From assembly GCF_021922985.1 (NCBI RefSeq), contig NZ_CP040788.1, positions 1,798,001 to 1,862,000 on the forward strand: a DNA stretch of 64,000 nucleotides, in the 5' to 3' direction. Position numbers and translations under genes: made by a program. Position 1 is the stretch's first letter. Each line of letters begins with the position of its first letter. Below the pieces are notes generated by a model. It saw only the letters and a list, made by a program, of their open reading frames with translations, did no database searches and was not told the DNA's origin. Of the stretch, positions 46,918 to 54,894 are shown one piece after another. Origin of the DNA: Clavibacter michiganensis subsp. tessellarius (GTDB lineage Bacteria; Actinomycetota; Actinomycetes; Actinomycetales; Microbacteriaceae).

Positions 46918-47390
46918 AGGGGCACCGGGTACTGGGCGGCGTCCTGGTCGGAGGAGTCGCCTTCATCGGCGCCGCGGGCATGCCCCCTCAGGTCGACGGC
47001 CCGGATCCGAACGCGCTGCTGGACAGCGTCGAGGCAGCAGCGGTGACACCCGGCGAGAGACGTGAGGAGCAGGAGGAGCGGATCCGAGCCGCGCACGATT
47101 CCTCCCGGAGCGACGCGCCCGCCCTCCGAGACGACCTGCCTCATCCGCACGATCTCCCCGTGGTCGGAACGAGATCCCTTCCCGTGGCGTCCGCCGGCGA
47201 GCGCGAGGGACGCCCCGGAGGATCAGCCGAAGACGCTGACCCCGCGACGGCGAGCGCCGGGGCGCCTCCCGCTCCGCGGACACGCCCCAGCGGATCCCCG
47301 GCGGCGATCGTCCGACGTCCGACGCCCGCCGCGGGACGGCTCGGGAGGGGCGTCGGTCGACGTGATCCGCCCGGAGGACGCGGACGGTGA
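46914..47390 (+). CDS. Small membrane-anchored or secreted protein, copy 2 (C-terminus possibly frame-shifted)
   Basis: A 158-residue paralogue of the 44248 product. The first 80 residues align: a basic start (KGHRVLGGVLVGGVAFIG), then DPNALLDSVEAAAVTPGERREEQ and LRDDLPHP. Beyond about residue 135 the product becomes Arg/Gly/Pro-rich with many A/T third positions (CGA, CGT, GGA), unlike real genes here. The +1 frame over the same bases regains high third-position GC and an acidic peptide (SVDVIRPEDADGD). This suggests a recent frameshift or sequence error near 47310-47340. Confidence 0.6.
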   Translation: MKGHRVLGGVLVGGVAFIGAAGMPPQVDGPDPNALLDSVEAAAVTPGERREEQEERIRAAHDSSRSDAPALRDDLPHPHDLPVVGTRSLPVASAGEREGRPGGSAEDADPATASAGAPPAPRTRPSGSPAAIVRRPTPAAGRLGRGVGRRDPPGGRGR

Positions 47391-47401
47391 CCGGGCAGGG
47401 T

Positions 47402-47431
47402 GGACGGGCCCGCAGCGCGCGCAGCCCGTCC
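47402..47431. terminator. Weak inverted repeat between convergent genes
   Basis: GGACGGGC and GCCCGTCC form an 8-bp stem with a 14-base loop, between the stop of the 46914 gene and the stop of the convergent 47452 gene. Confidence 0.3.
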
Positions 47432-47451
47432 GTCCCGCTCGGCGCCTCGGG

Positions 47452-48564
47452 CTACGTGCCGACCGACTCCCCCGCGTGCACCCGGATCGCCTCCCGGATC
47501 GCATCCGCGTGCGCGTAGATCTCGTCGAGCGATCCGATGGGGTGGCGCGTCTCGACCTTGTGCGCGTCGAAGAGGCCGAGGTACTTCTGCTTCTTGCCGT
47601 TGAAGTGCAGGCGCGCGATGGGCTTGCGGTTGTTGTCGTCGAGGAGGATCGCCAGGTAAGACTTCGCGTCGCGGTGCACCACGCGCTGCGGCTTCACCTC
47701 GCTGCAGGCGATGGCCTTGACGATCTGGTAGCCCTCGAGCTCCTCGAGCGTCGTCTCGATCTCCGTGTCGCGGTCGAGGTCCGCCTCCACGACCTCCTCG
47801 CTGGTGATCACGTCGGCTGATGCGGCGGTCGGCGCCGAGGGGAACGCGGGAGCCCCGAGCGCGGTCTTGAGCCGGTCGTTCACCTGCTCGTTCAGGTACT
47901 GCTTCGACGCCTTGCCCACGAGCGTCGTGAACTGCTCACGCACCTTCTCGGTGAACATGCCGTCGTACACGCGACGGGTGAGGAGCTTCACCCAATCCGT
48001 GGTCGGCTCGCGGAACTCGGCGGCGATCGCGCGCTTCAGCGCACCGACGTACTTGAGCTCGCCGGCGGCGCTGATGATCGAGTCGAGGTCGAACACGTCC
48101 TTCGTGAGCTTCATCAGCTCGGGCAGGAGGGTCTCGTCGATGTCGGCGAGGTCGAGCACGAGGAACGGCTTCTCGTCCATGCGGTTCGGCGCGTCGAGGT
48201 CCGTGTAGAAGTGGTACGTCTCGCCGTTCGTCAGCACCGCGATGCGCGCGTTCGTCACCGCGAAGTAGCGGAACAGCTGCGACGCGTGCTCGATCTTGAG
48301 CGGCTCCGTCGACTTCTTGCACTCGATGAGGATCTGCACCTCGCCGTCGCGCATGATCGCGTAGTCGATCTTCTCGCCCTTCTTGAGGCCGAGGTCCGCC
48401 GTGAACTCGGGGACCACCTCGAGCGGGTTGAACACGTCGTATCCGAGGATCGTGGAGATGAACGGCATGATGAACGCGTTCTTCGTCGCCTCCTCCGTCT
48501 GGATGGCCTCGCGCTGGTTGCGCACCTTCAGGGCCAGGGCGGCCAGTCGTTCGGCGAATTCCAT
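47452..48564 (-). CDS. Orphan type I restriction HsdR N-terminal-domain protein
   Basis: A 370-residue protein. Residues 20-160 match the HSDR_N PD-(D/E)xK nuclease fold: NAFIMPFISTILGYDVFNPLEVVPEF, then EKIDYAIM (Asp) and ILIECKKS (Glu-x-Lys), so the catalytic residues are intact. The C-terminal part (about 280-370) contains RLHFNGKKQKYLGLFD, a short beta domain found in stand-alone members. There is no helicase, HsdM or HsdS nearby, so it is not a restriction system by itself. It may be a nuclease or a domesticated nucleic-acid-binding protein. The ATG has a GGGAG Shine-Dalgarno. It is convergent with the MHVV cluster. Confidence 0.85.
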   Translation of the reverse strand: MEFAERLAALALKVRNQREAIQTEEATKNAFIMPFISTILGYDVFNPLEVVPEFTADLGLKKGEKIDYAIMRDGEVQILIECKKSTEPLKIEHASQLFRYFAVTNARIAVLTNGETYHFYTDLDAPNRMDEKPFLVLDLADIDETLLPELMKLTKDVFDLDSIISAAGELKYVGALKRAIAAEFREPTTDWVKLLTRRVYDGMFTEKVREQFTTLVGKASKQYLNEQVNDRLKTALGAPAFPSAPTAASADVITSEEVVEADLDRDTEIETTLEELEGYQIVKAIACSEVKPQRVVHRDAKSYLAILLDDNNRKPIARLHFNGKKQKYLGLFDAHKVETRHPIGSLDEIYAHADAIREAIRVHAGESVGT

Positions 48565-48864
48565 GGGGACTCCCTCGTCTCGGTGATCCCGACGATACGG
48601 AGGTCCATGCGCGTTCATGGAAGGGCGGGTGCCCCCATTTCGGGATATATGCCCTCCGAGCCACATCGGCCGGATGCTCGCGCACCCGGTCCGGTGGACA
48701 ACCGGATCGACCCCCGTCCCCCTCCGCGCACACTGGGGCGGTCCCGAGCGCGCCGCGACGATGCGCCCCACGGATCGCCTCGACGGCGCGGCTCGGGGCA
48801 GCAGCCATCGGCTCGGCGGGCGTCGCCGGGCAGGCCCGCACCGCCGATCCGAGGAGCCCCGCCC
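48565..48864. other. Intergenic region between divergent HsdR-N and LLM genes
   Basis: Three hundred bases carrying both promoters. I see GC-rich sequence with an AT-richer patch at 48640-48650 (GGGATATATGCC), no tRNA and no convincing ORF. Short open frames here lack Shine-Dalgarno sequences. Confidence 0.5.
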
Positions 48865-50010
48865 ATGACCCCTGCGAGCGACCGGGTCGACTCCCGCACG
48901 CGCGTCCCGCTCTCCGTGCTCGACCTCGTCCCCGTCTCCGCCGGGTCGTCGTCCGCCGCCGCGCTGCGCGACAGCGTCGACCTGTCCTTGCGCGCGGAGG
49001 CCGCCGGGTACGCGCGGTACTGGCTCGCCGAGCACCACATGAACCCCGGCCTCGCGGGATCCAGCCCGCACGCCATGCTCGCCGCCGTCGCCGCGGCGAC
49101 CCGCTCCATCCGCGTCGGCTCGGCCGCGACCCTCATCGGGAACCACAGCGCCCTGCAGGTGGCCGAGGCGTTCGGCACCGTCACGGGGCTGTACGGGCCG
49201 CGGTTCGACCTCGGGCTCGGTCGCAGCCCGATGCCGCCGAAGCGACCGGCGGGGACGGGAGCCGCCGCCGACGCCGAGGCCCGCGTCGTCGACGGCCTCC
49301 TCGTCCCCGCGCGCGCCGTGATGTTCCGGGACCGGTCGCGGGCCCAGCTGCAGGCGCGGCTCCTCCGCCGCGGTGACGCCGACGTCGCGCCGTTCGGCGA
49401 GACCGTGGACGACCTCCTCGCGTTCCTCGACGGGACGTACGCGGATCCCGCGGTCGGGCCGGTCGCGGTCCCGCCGGCGGACGGGTCCGCGGTGGAGGTC
49501 TGGGTCCACGGATCCTCGGCAGGCGAGAGCGCCCGTGTCGCCGGCATCCGCGGCCTCCCCTTCGGCGCCAACTACCACTCGACCCCGTGGGGCGTGCTCG
49601 ACGCCGTGGCGGCCTACCGGGAGGACTTCGTGCCGGGCGTGCTCGCGGCCCCGCACGTGATCGTCTCGGCCGACGTGCTCGTGGCCGACACGGACGCGGA
49701 GGCCCGCCGCCTCGCCTCCGGCTTCGCGCGCTGGGTGCTCTCGATCCGCTCGGGTCGCGGGGCGATCCCCTACCCGGCCCCCGACGACGAGGGCGCCGCG
49801 CCGCTCGACGCCGCGGAGCTGGCACAGGTGCAGGACCGCCTCGACACGCGCATCGTCGGGGATCCCGCGAGCGTCGTCCGACAGCTGGAGACCCTCCGCC
49901 GCGTCACGGACGCCGACGAGCTGCTCATCACGACGACGACCCACGAGCACGCCGCGAGGGTGCGGTCCTACGAGCTGCTCGCGGAGGCGTGGGGGCCGCG
50001 CGGCCGCTGA
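48865..50010 (+). CDS. Luciferase-like flavin-dependent monooxygenase
   Basis: A 381-residue LLM-class oxidoreductase with a TIM barrel that uses reduced FMN or F420. The typical elements are RYWLAEHHMNPGLAGSSPHAMLAAVAAAT and IRVGSAATLIGNHSALQVAEAFGTVTGLYGPRFDLGLGR. The substrate is not inferable. A GAGGAG Shine-Dalgarno sets the ATG at 48865. It stands alone: upstream is a 300-bp gap to the HsdR-N gene, divergent from it, and downstream it is convergent with the small membrane protein at 50035. Confidence 0.9.
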   Translation: MTPASDRVDSRTRVPLSVLDLVPVSAGSSSAAALRDSVDLSLRAEAAGYARYWLAEHHMNPGLAGSSPHAMLAAVAAATRSIRVGSAATLIGNHSALQVAEAFGTVTGLYGPRFDLGLGRSPMPPKRPAGTGAAADAEARVVDGLLVPARAVMFRDRSRAQLQARLLRRGDADVAPFGETVDDLLAFLDGTYADPAVGPVAVPPADGSAVEVWVHGSSAGESARVAGIRGLPFGANYHSTPWGVLDAVAAYREDFVPGVLAAPHVIVSADVLVADTDAEARRLASGFARWVLSIRSGRGAIPYPAPDDEGAAPLDAAELAQVQDRLDTRIVGDPASVVRQLETLRRVTDADELLITTTTHEHAARVRSYELLAEAWGPRGR

Positions 50011-50034
50011 GCGGTCCACCGCCGCCGCGACGGA

Positions 50035-50637
50035 TCAGCGCGGGTCCCCGTCCCCTCCCGCCTCCCGGCGCTTCCGCTCGATCGCGTCGCGGTACCTCTG
50101 CATGCTCCGTTCCCCGGCACGACGGCGGATCTCCTCCACGTCGGGTGCGAAGGTCTCCTTCGTCATCTCCTTCAACTCGACCCACTTGGCATCGTGCTCA
50201 GCCTGCGTCATGCCGGGCTCCCACGGGCGGCCGAGGGCGATCCCGACCGCGGATGCCAGCCCCCAGGCGGCTCCCACCGCCGTGCCCATCTCGAGCGAGC
50301 CGCTCATGAGCCAGCCGAGGGCCACCACCGCGATCAGCGCGACGAGCGGGGGCACGAGCGCGAAGTCCCAGCCGCCCGGCGACGAGAGCTTCCGCCGCCG
50401 GGCGAAGGGGTCCTCGACCAGGACCTCGATCAGCGCGCCGATGCCGATGGCCACGGCGACGAACGCCACCAGGTCACCGGCTCCCCGCGAGGGGACGGCG
50501 GGCAGGAGGGTCGCGAGCCACAGGAGCACCAGCACGACCGGCGCCTTGACCAGCCCGAGGACGAGATGTCCCGACAGGGGCGCCCACAGCCCAGGCGGCT
50601 CCCAGGAGTCGGGGTTCCGAGGTCGCGCGTCGTCCAT
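50035..50637 (-). CDS. Conserved membrane protein, three to four helices
   Basis: A 200-residue protein with hydrophobic segments around residues 20-45, 52-72, 88-105 and 110-130. A charged cytoplasmic C-terminus (EHDAKWVELKEMTKETF, ending RKRREAGGDGDPR) follows. No motif was recognised. The ATG at 50637 was chosen for a GGGAG Shine-Dalgarno; the frame remains open to 50811, but that part is Arg/Gly-rich and non-coding in character. It is divergent from the permease at 50796. Confidence 0.7.
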   Translation of the reverse strand: MDDARPRNPDSWEPPGLWAPLSGHLVLGLVKAPVVLVLLWLATLLPAVPSRGAGDLVAFVAVAIGIGALIEVLVEDPFARRRKLSSPGGWDFALVPPLVALIAVVALGWLMSGSLEMGTAVGAAWGLASAVGIALGRPWEPGMTQAEHDAKWVELKEMTKETFAPDVEEIRRRAGERSMQRYRDAIERKRREAGGDGDPR

Positions 50638-50795
50638 GAGGCTCCCGATGCTCGCAGGCTCGGAGCCGGCCCGCCCGCGCTCTCCCCCAGCACTCCGCCC
50701 CGCTCCCCGCCCCCGACGGGGCACTCTGCACATGGCGCCCTCCGCGAGCGGATCCCTACGCTGTGGCAACCCGTCGTGACACCCGAGGAGCATCC

Positions 50796-52163
50796 ATGGC
50801 ATCCACCGCACCCGACGACTACGCGCTCGCGCGGGTCCCGCAGGAGGCGCGCTACCACTGGTTCCCCATCGCGACCCAGCGCGTCGGCCAGCTGTCCGCG
50901 CTGAGCGCGTTCGTCGTCGCCGCCACGCTCGGCTTCAGCATGTCGTTCTGGGATGCCTTCTGGGCGATCACCATCGGCGCCGTGATCCTCGAGGTCGTGT
51001 GCGTCTTCACCGGCCTCATCGGGCAACGCGAGGGGCTCAACACCTCGATCCTGTCGCGGTGGACGGGATTCGGGCACGCGGGCTCCGCCGTCATCGGCCT
51101 GGCCATCGGCGTCAGCCTCATCGGCTGGTTCGGCATCCAGTCGGGCGTCTCCGCCTCCGGGCTGCACTCGATCATGCCGTGGCTCCCGGTGTGGGCCTGG
51201 TCGCTCGCGTTCGGCCTGATCATCACGGCCGTCGTGATGCTCGGCTTCCACGGCATGCAGTGGGTCGCGAACGTCGCCGTGCCCCTCTTCCTGCTGCTCG
51301 TCGGCTGGGCCGTCGTCATCGAGCTGCAGAAGCACGACATCTCGGAGCTCGTGACGCAGCCGGCACCGGGCCCGCCCATGTCGATCCTCGCGGGCGCGTC
51401 GATCGTGGCCGGCGGCTTCATCGTGGGCGCGCTCATCTCGCCGGACCAGACGCGCTACAACCGGTCGGCCATCGACGTGGTGAAGCAGACGGTCGTGAGC
51501 ATCACGGTCGGCGAGTACCTCACGGGCCTCTCGGGCGTGCTGCTCGCGCACGCGGTGCGCACGGCGGACGTGTCGGCGATCATCCTGTCGTCGGTGGGCT
51601 GGGTGGGCGTGCTCGTGATCCTGCTCGGCACGATCAAGATCAACGACTGGAACCTGTACTCGTCGGGCCTCGGCATCGTGAACTTCATCGACACCGTGTT
51701 CGGGCGGCGGGTGAACCGGGCGCTCGTCACCGTGGTGGTGGGCGTGATCGGGTCGGCGCTCGCGGCCGCGGGGATCCTCGGCCAGTTCACCGCGTTCCTC
51801 ACCCTGCTGGGCGTGGCGTTCCCGCCCATCGTCGGGATCATGATCGCCGAGTACTTCGTCGTGAGGAACTGGCGGCCGGCGCTCGACGCGTCCCGCACGA
51901 CCGGCGCGCTCCCGGCGAGCGCGCCGCGCTGGGTGCCGGTGAGCCTCGGCATCTGGCTGGTCTCGGCCCTCGTCGGCTACTACGCGACCTTCGGGCTCGG
52001 CAGCCTCAACGCCGTCATCACGGCATTCGTGCTCTACGCGGTGCTCGGCAAGGCCGGCCTGATCCGCGGGTTCGGCGAGGTCGTCACCGAGGCCGCCGCG
52101 CAGCCGGCGCCGGGAGCCGCGACGCCGGTCGCCGCCACGGCCGGGACGGGGGCGACGCGATGA
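50796..52163 (+). CDS. NCS1-family permease (cytosine/hydantoin/purine type)
   Basis: A 455-residue integral membrane protein with about 12 helices, of the CodB-like nucleobase:cation symporter-1 family. Recognisable elements are ARYHWFPIATQRVGQLSALSAF at the start and PDQTRYNRSAIDVV in the middle loop (SPDxxRY-like). The substrate is probably a nucleobase, allantoin or hydantoin, given the hydantoinase and DUF917 genes directly downstream. A GAGGAG Shine-Dalgarno precedes ATG 50796. The stop overlaps the next ATG (ATGA), so it heads a five-gene operon. Confidence 0.92.
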   Translation: MASTAPDDYALARVPQEARYHWFPIATQRVGQLSALSAFVVAATLGFSMSFWDAFWAITIGAVILEVVCVFTGLIGQREGLNTSILSRWTGFGHAGSAVIGLAIGVSLIGWFGIQSGVSASGLHSIMPWLPVWAWSLAFGLIITAVVMLGFHGMQWVANVAVPLFLLLVGWAVVIELQKHDISELVTQPAPGPPMSILAGASIVAGGFIVGALISPDQTRYNRSAIDVVKQTVVSITVGEYLTGLSGVLLAHAVRTADVSAIILSSVGWVGVLVILLGTIKINDWNLYSSGLGIVNFIDTVFGRRVNRALVTVVVGVIGSALAAAGILGQFTAFLTLLGVAFPPIVGIMIAEYFVVRNWRPALDASRTTGALPASAPRWVPVSLGIWLVSALVGYYATFGLGSLNAVITAFVLYAVLGKAGLIRGFGEVVTEAAAQPAPGAATPVAATAGTGATR

Positions 52164-53719
52164 GGATCGGCATCGACGTCGGCGGCACCAACACGGACGC
52201 CGTGCTCATGGACGGCGACCGCGTGGTCGTCGGCATCAAGTCCTCCACCTCCGAGGACGTCACCTCCGGGATCGTCGGCGCGCTCGCGGAGCTCGACCGG
52301 CAGCACCCCTTCGACCCGGCCGCGATCGACGCGGTCATGATCGGCACGACCCACTTCATCAACGCGCTCGTCGAGGCGCGGCGGCTCGCGCCCACCGCGG
52401 CCGTGCGCCTCGCCCTGCCGGCGACCGCCTCGCTGCCGCCCTTCGTGGACTGGCCGCGGGAGCTGGTCGACGCGGTCCGCGGCACCGGGTACCTCGCGCA
52501 CGGCGGCCACGAGTTCGACGGCCGGGTCATCGCGCCCCTCGACCACGACGAGCTCAAGCGGCACGCGGCCGACATCGCCCGGCGGGGCCTCCGCTCCGTC
52601 GCGATCTCGTCGGTGTTCGCGCCCGTCAACAGCGAGTTCGAGGTGGAGGCCGCGGCCGTCCTCGCGGCGGAGCTCGGACCGGACGTCGCCATCTCTCTCT
52701 CGCACGAGATCGGCCGCATCGGCCTGCTGGAGCGCGAGAACGCGACCATCATCAACGCGTCGCTGCGGGAGCTGGCCGACGGCATCGTCGGCGGGCTCGA
52801 GCAGGCCGTGCGCGGCCACGGGATCACCGCTCCCCTCTACCTCTCGCAGAACGACGGCACGCTCATGGGCGCCGACTTCGCGCGCCGCTACCCCGTGGCG
52901 ACCTTCGCGTCCGGACCCACCAACTCGATGCGCGGCGCGGCCCTCCTCTCCGGCCTCGATACGTGCGCGGTCGTCGACATCGGCGGCACCACGAGCGACG
53001 TCGGCGTGCTGGCGGGCGGGTTCCCGCGGGAGGCGACGACCGAGATCAGCGTGGCGGGCATCCGCACGAACTTCCGCATGCCGGACGTGCTCTCCATCGG
53101 CATCGGCGGCGGATCCCGGGTGCGCGGCGACGGCGACCTGGTCGGCCCCGACTCGGTCGGCTACGAGCTCGGCCGACGCGCGCTCGTCTTCGGCGGCGAC
53201 ACCCTCACGACCACGGACGTCGCGGTCGCGGCCGGCATGGTCGACGTGGGCGATCCCGCGTGCGTGGCGCACCTGTCGCCCCAGCTCGTGCGGCGGACGC
53301 TCGACACCATCGCGGTGCGCGTCGCCGACGTCGTGGAGCGCATGCGCACCTCGTCGGCGCCGCTGCCCGTGGTCGCCGTGGGCGGCGGCTCGATCCTGCT
53401 GCCCGACGAGCTGGAGGGCCTCGGCCGCATCACCCGGCCGGCCGACTTCGCCGTCGCCAACGCCGTGGGCGCGGCCATCGCCCAGGTCTCCGGCGAGCTC
53501 GACCGCGTCTACAGCGTCACCGAGGGGTCGCGCCAGCAGGCCCTCGACGACGCCCGGCAGGAGGCCGTGGAGCGCGCGGTCGCCGCGGGCGCCTCCCCGG
53601 CGAGCGTCGAGATCGTGGACTTCGACGAGCTCGTCATCCCCTACCTGCCCGGCAACGCGATCCGCATCCGCGCCAAGGCCGTCGGCGACCTCGACATCAG
53701 GAAGGCCGCGCATGTCTGA
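52160..53719 (+). CDS. Hydantoinase/oxoprolinase family protein (HyuA-like)
   Basis: A 519-residue ATP-dependent amidohydrolase-type protein with an actin-like fold. The N-terminal nucleotide loop MRIGIDVGGTNTDAVLMDG, then VMIGTTHFINALVEA, the second phosphate loop VVDIGGTTSDVGVLAGG, and SIGIGGGSRV are all present. The family hydrolyses cyclic amides such as hydantoins or 5-oxoproline. It is the short single-subunit form without the HyuB partner. It is coupled to the permease by ATGA and overlaps the next gene by 8 bp, so transport and ring opening are probably linked. Confidence 0.93.
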   Translation: MRIGIDVGGTNTDAVLMDGDRVVVGIKSSTSEDVTSGIVGALAELDRQHPFDPAAIDAVMIGTTHFINALVEARRLAPTAAVRLALPATASLPPFVDWPRELVDAVRGTGYLAHGGHEFDGRVIAPLDHDELKRHAADIARRGLRSVAISSVFAPVNSEFEVEAAAVLAAELGPDVAISLSHEIGRIGLLERENATIINASLRELADGIVGGLEQAVRGHGITAPLYLSQNDGTLMGADFARRYPVATFASGPTNSMRGAALLSGLDTCAVVDIGGTTSDVGVLAGGFPREATTEISVAGIRTNFRMPDVLSIGIGGGSRVRGDGDLVGPDSVGYELGRRALVFGGDTLTTTDVAVAAGMVDVGDPACVAHLSPQLVRRTLDTIAVRVADVVERMRTSSAPLPVVAVGGGSILLPDELEGLGRITRPADFAVANAVGAAIAQVSGELDRVYSVTEGSRQQALDDARQEAVERAVAAGASPASVEIVDFDELVIPYLPGNAIRIRAKAVGDLDIRKAAHV

Positions 53720-54827
53720 CACGACCGTGCCCCGCACCCGCCTCACCGAGATCCGGCTGGAGCACCTTCCCGCCATCGCGCGCGGCGCCGCCATCCTCGG
53801 CACGGGCGGCGGCGGCGATCCCTACATCGGGCGCCTGCTCGCGGCCGAGGCGATCAGGGAGCTCGGCCCCATCCCGCTCGCCGACCCCTTCGACCTGCCG
53901 GACGACGCGGTCGTGATCCCCGTCGCGATGATGGGCGCGCCGACCGTGATGGTGGAGAAGCTGCCGACCGTCGAGCAGCTGCAGGGCGCGATCCTCTCCC
54001 TCGCCCGCTACCTCGGGGTGACGCCCACGCACGTCGCCTGCATCGAGGTGGGCGGCGCGAACTCCACCATCCCGATGGTCGCGGCGGCGCGCATGGGCCT
54101 GCCGCTCGTGGACGGCGACGGGATGGGACGCGCGTTCCCCGAGATCCAGATGGTGATCCCCACGATCGACGGCATCCGCGCCACGCCCATGTCCTTCGCC
54201 GACGAGAAGGGCAACACGGGCGTCGTCGACACCATCGACAACGCCTGGGCCGAGCGCCTCACCCGGCCGGTGGCGGTGCAGATGGGCAGCTCGATGATCA
54301 TGTCGAACTACGCGATGACGGGCGCCCAGATCAAGACGTCCTTCGTGCCGCGCACGCTCTCGCTGTGCCACGAGCTCGGCACGCTGGTGGAGGAGGCGCG
54401 CGACGCGCTCGTCGACCCGGTGGAGGCGGTGGCCGGGCGACTCGGCGGCGCGGTGCTCCTCGGCGGCAAGGTCGTGGACGTGGCCCGGCGCACGGTCGCG
54501 GGCTTCGCGAAGGGCGAGGCCAGGATCCAGGGCACGGGCGCCGATGAGGGCCGCGAGATCGTGCTCGGCTTCCAGAACGAGATGCTGCTCGCCTCGATCG
54601 ACGGGGTCCCCGTGGCCTCGACGCCCGACCTGATCATGGTGCTCGACAGCGAGACGGGCGAGCCGATCACGACGGAGACGCTCCGCTTCGGCCAGCGCGT
54701 GCGCGTGGTCTCCGCGCCGGCCGACGAGCGCTGGCACAGCCCGCGCGGCATCGAGCTCGCGGGGCCGCGGTACTTCGGCTACGACATCGATCCCGTCCGC
54801 TCCCCCGTCGACGTCTTCCCGCGGTAG
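53712..54827 (+). CDS. DUF917 protein (S-methyl-thiohydantoin desulfurase type), copy 1
   Basis: A 371-residue DUF917 protein. The N-terminal glycine loop is ILGTGGGGDPYIGRLLA near residue 30, followed by IPVAMMGAPTVMVEKL, EVGGANSTIPMVAAARMGLPLVDGDGMGRAFPEIQM (the most conserved block) and ENEMLL-like FQNEMLL. DUF917 proteins occur with HyuA-type hydantoinases in many bacteria, and some are linked to (thio)hydantoin catabolism. The exact reaction here is unknown. It overlaps the hydantoinase gene by 8 bp, a tight operon. Confidence 0.9.
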   Translation: MSDTTVPRTRLTEIRLEHLPAIARGAAILGTGGGGDPYIGRLLAAEAIRELGPIPLADPFDLPDDAVVIPVAMMGAPTVMVEKLPTVEQLQGAILSLARYLGVTPTHVACIEVGGANSTIPMVAAARMGLPLVDGDGMGRAFPEIQMVIPTIDGIRATPMSFADEKGNTGVVDTIDNAWAERLTRPVAVQMGSSMIMSNYAMTGAQIKTSFVPRTLSLCHELGTLVEEARDALVDPVEAVAGRLGGAVLLGGKVVDVARRTVAGFAKGEARIQGTGADEGREIVLGFQNEMLLASIDGVPVASTPDLIMVLDSETGEPITTETLRFGQRVRVVSAPADERWHSPRGIELAGPRYFGYDIDPVRSPVDVFPR

Positions 54828-54894
54828 GCGGGCGACGGTCGCGGGCGGGCGGGTCTGGGTGGCGCCCGGGGAGGGCGGACGACCGGGTGCTACC

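Noticed and set aside
38656..48564. Genomic island inserted at tRNA-Arg(CCT)
   Set aside because: No integrase, and I could not find a second copy of the tRNA 3' end (GGTTCGAGTCCCTCC) as an attachment site up to the HsdR-N gene.
54859..54894. Upstream GTG start for the second DUF917 protein
   Set aside because: Adds a Gly/Arg-rich stretch unlike DUF917 N-termini and has no Shine-Dalgarno.
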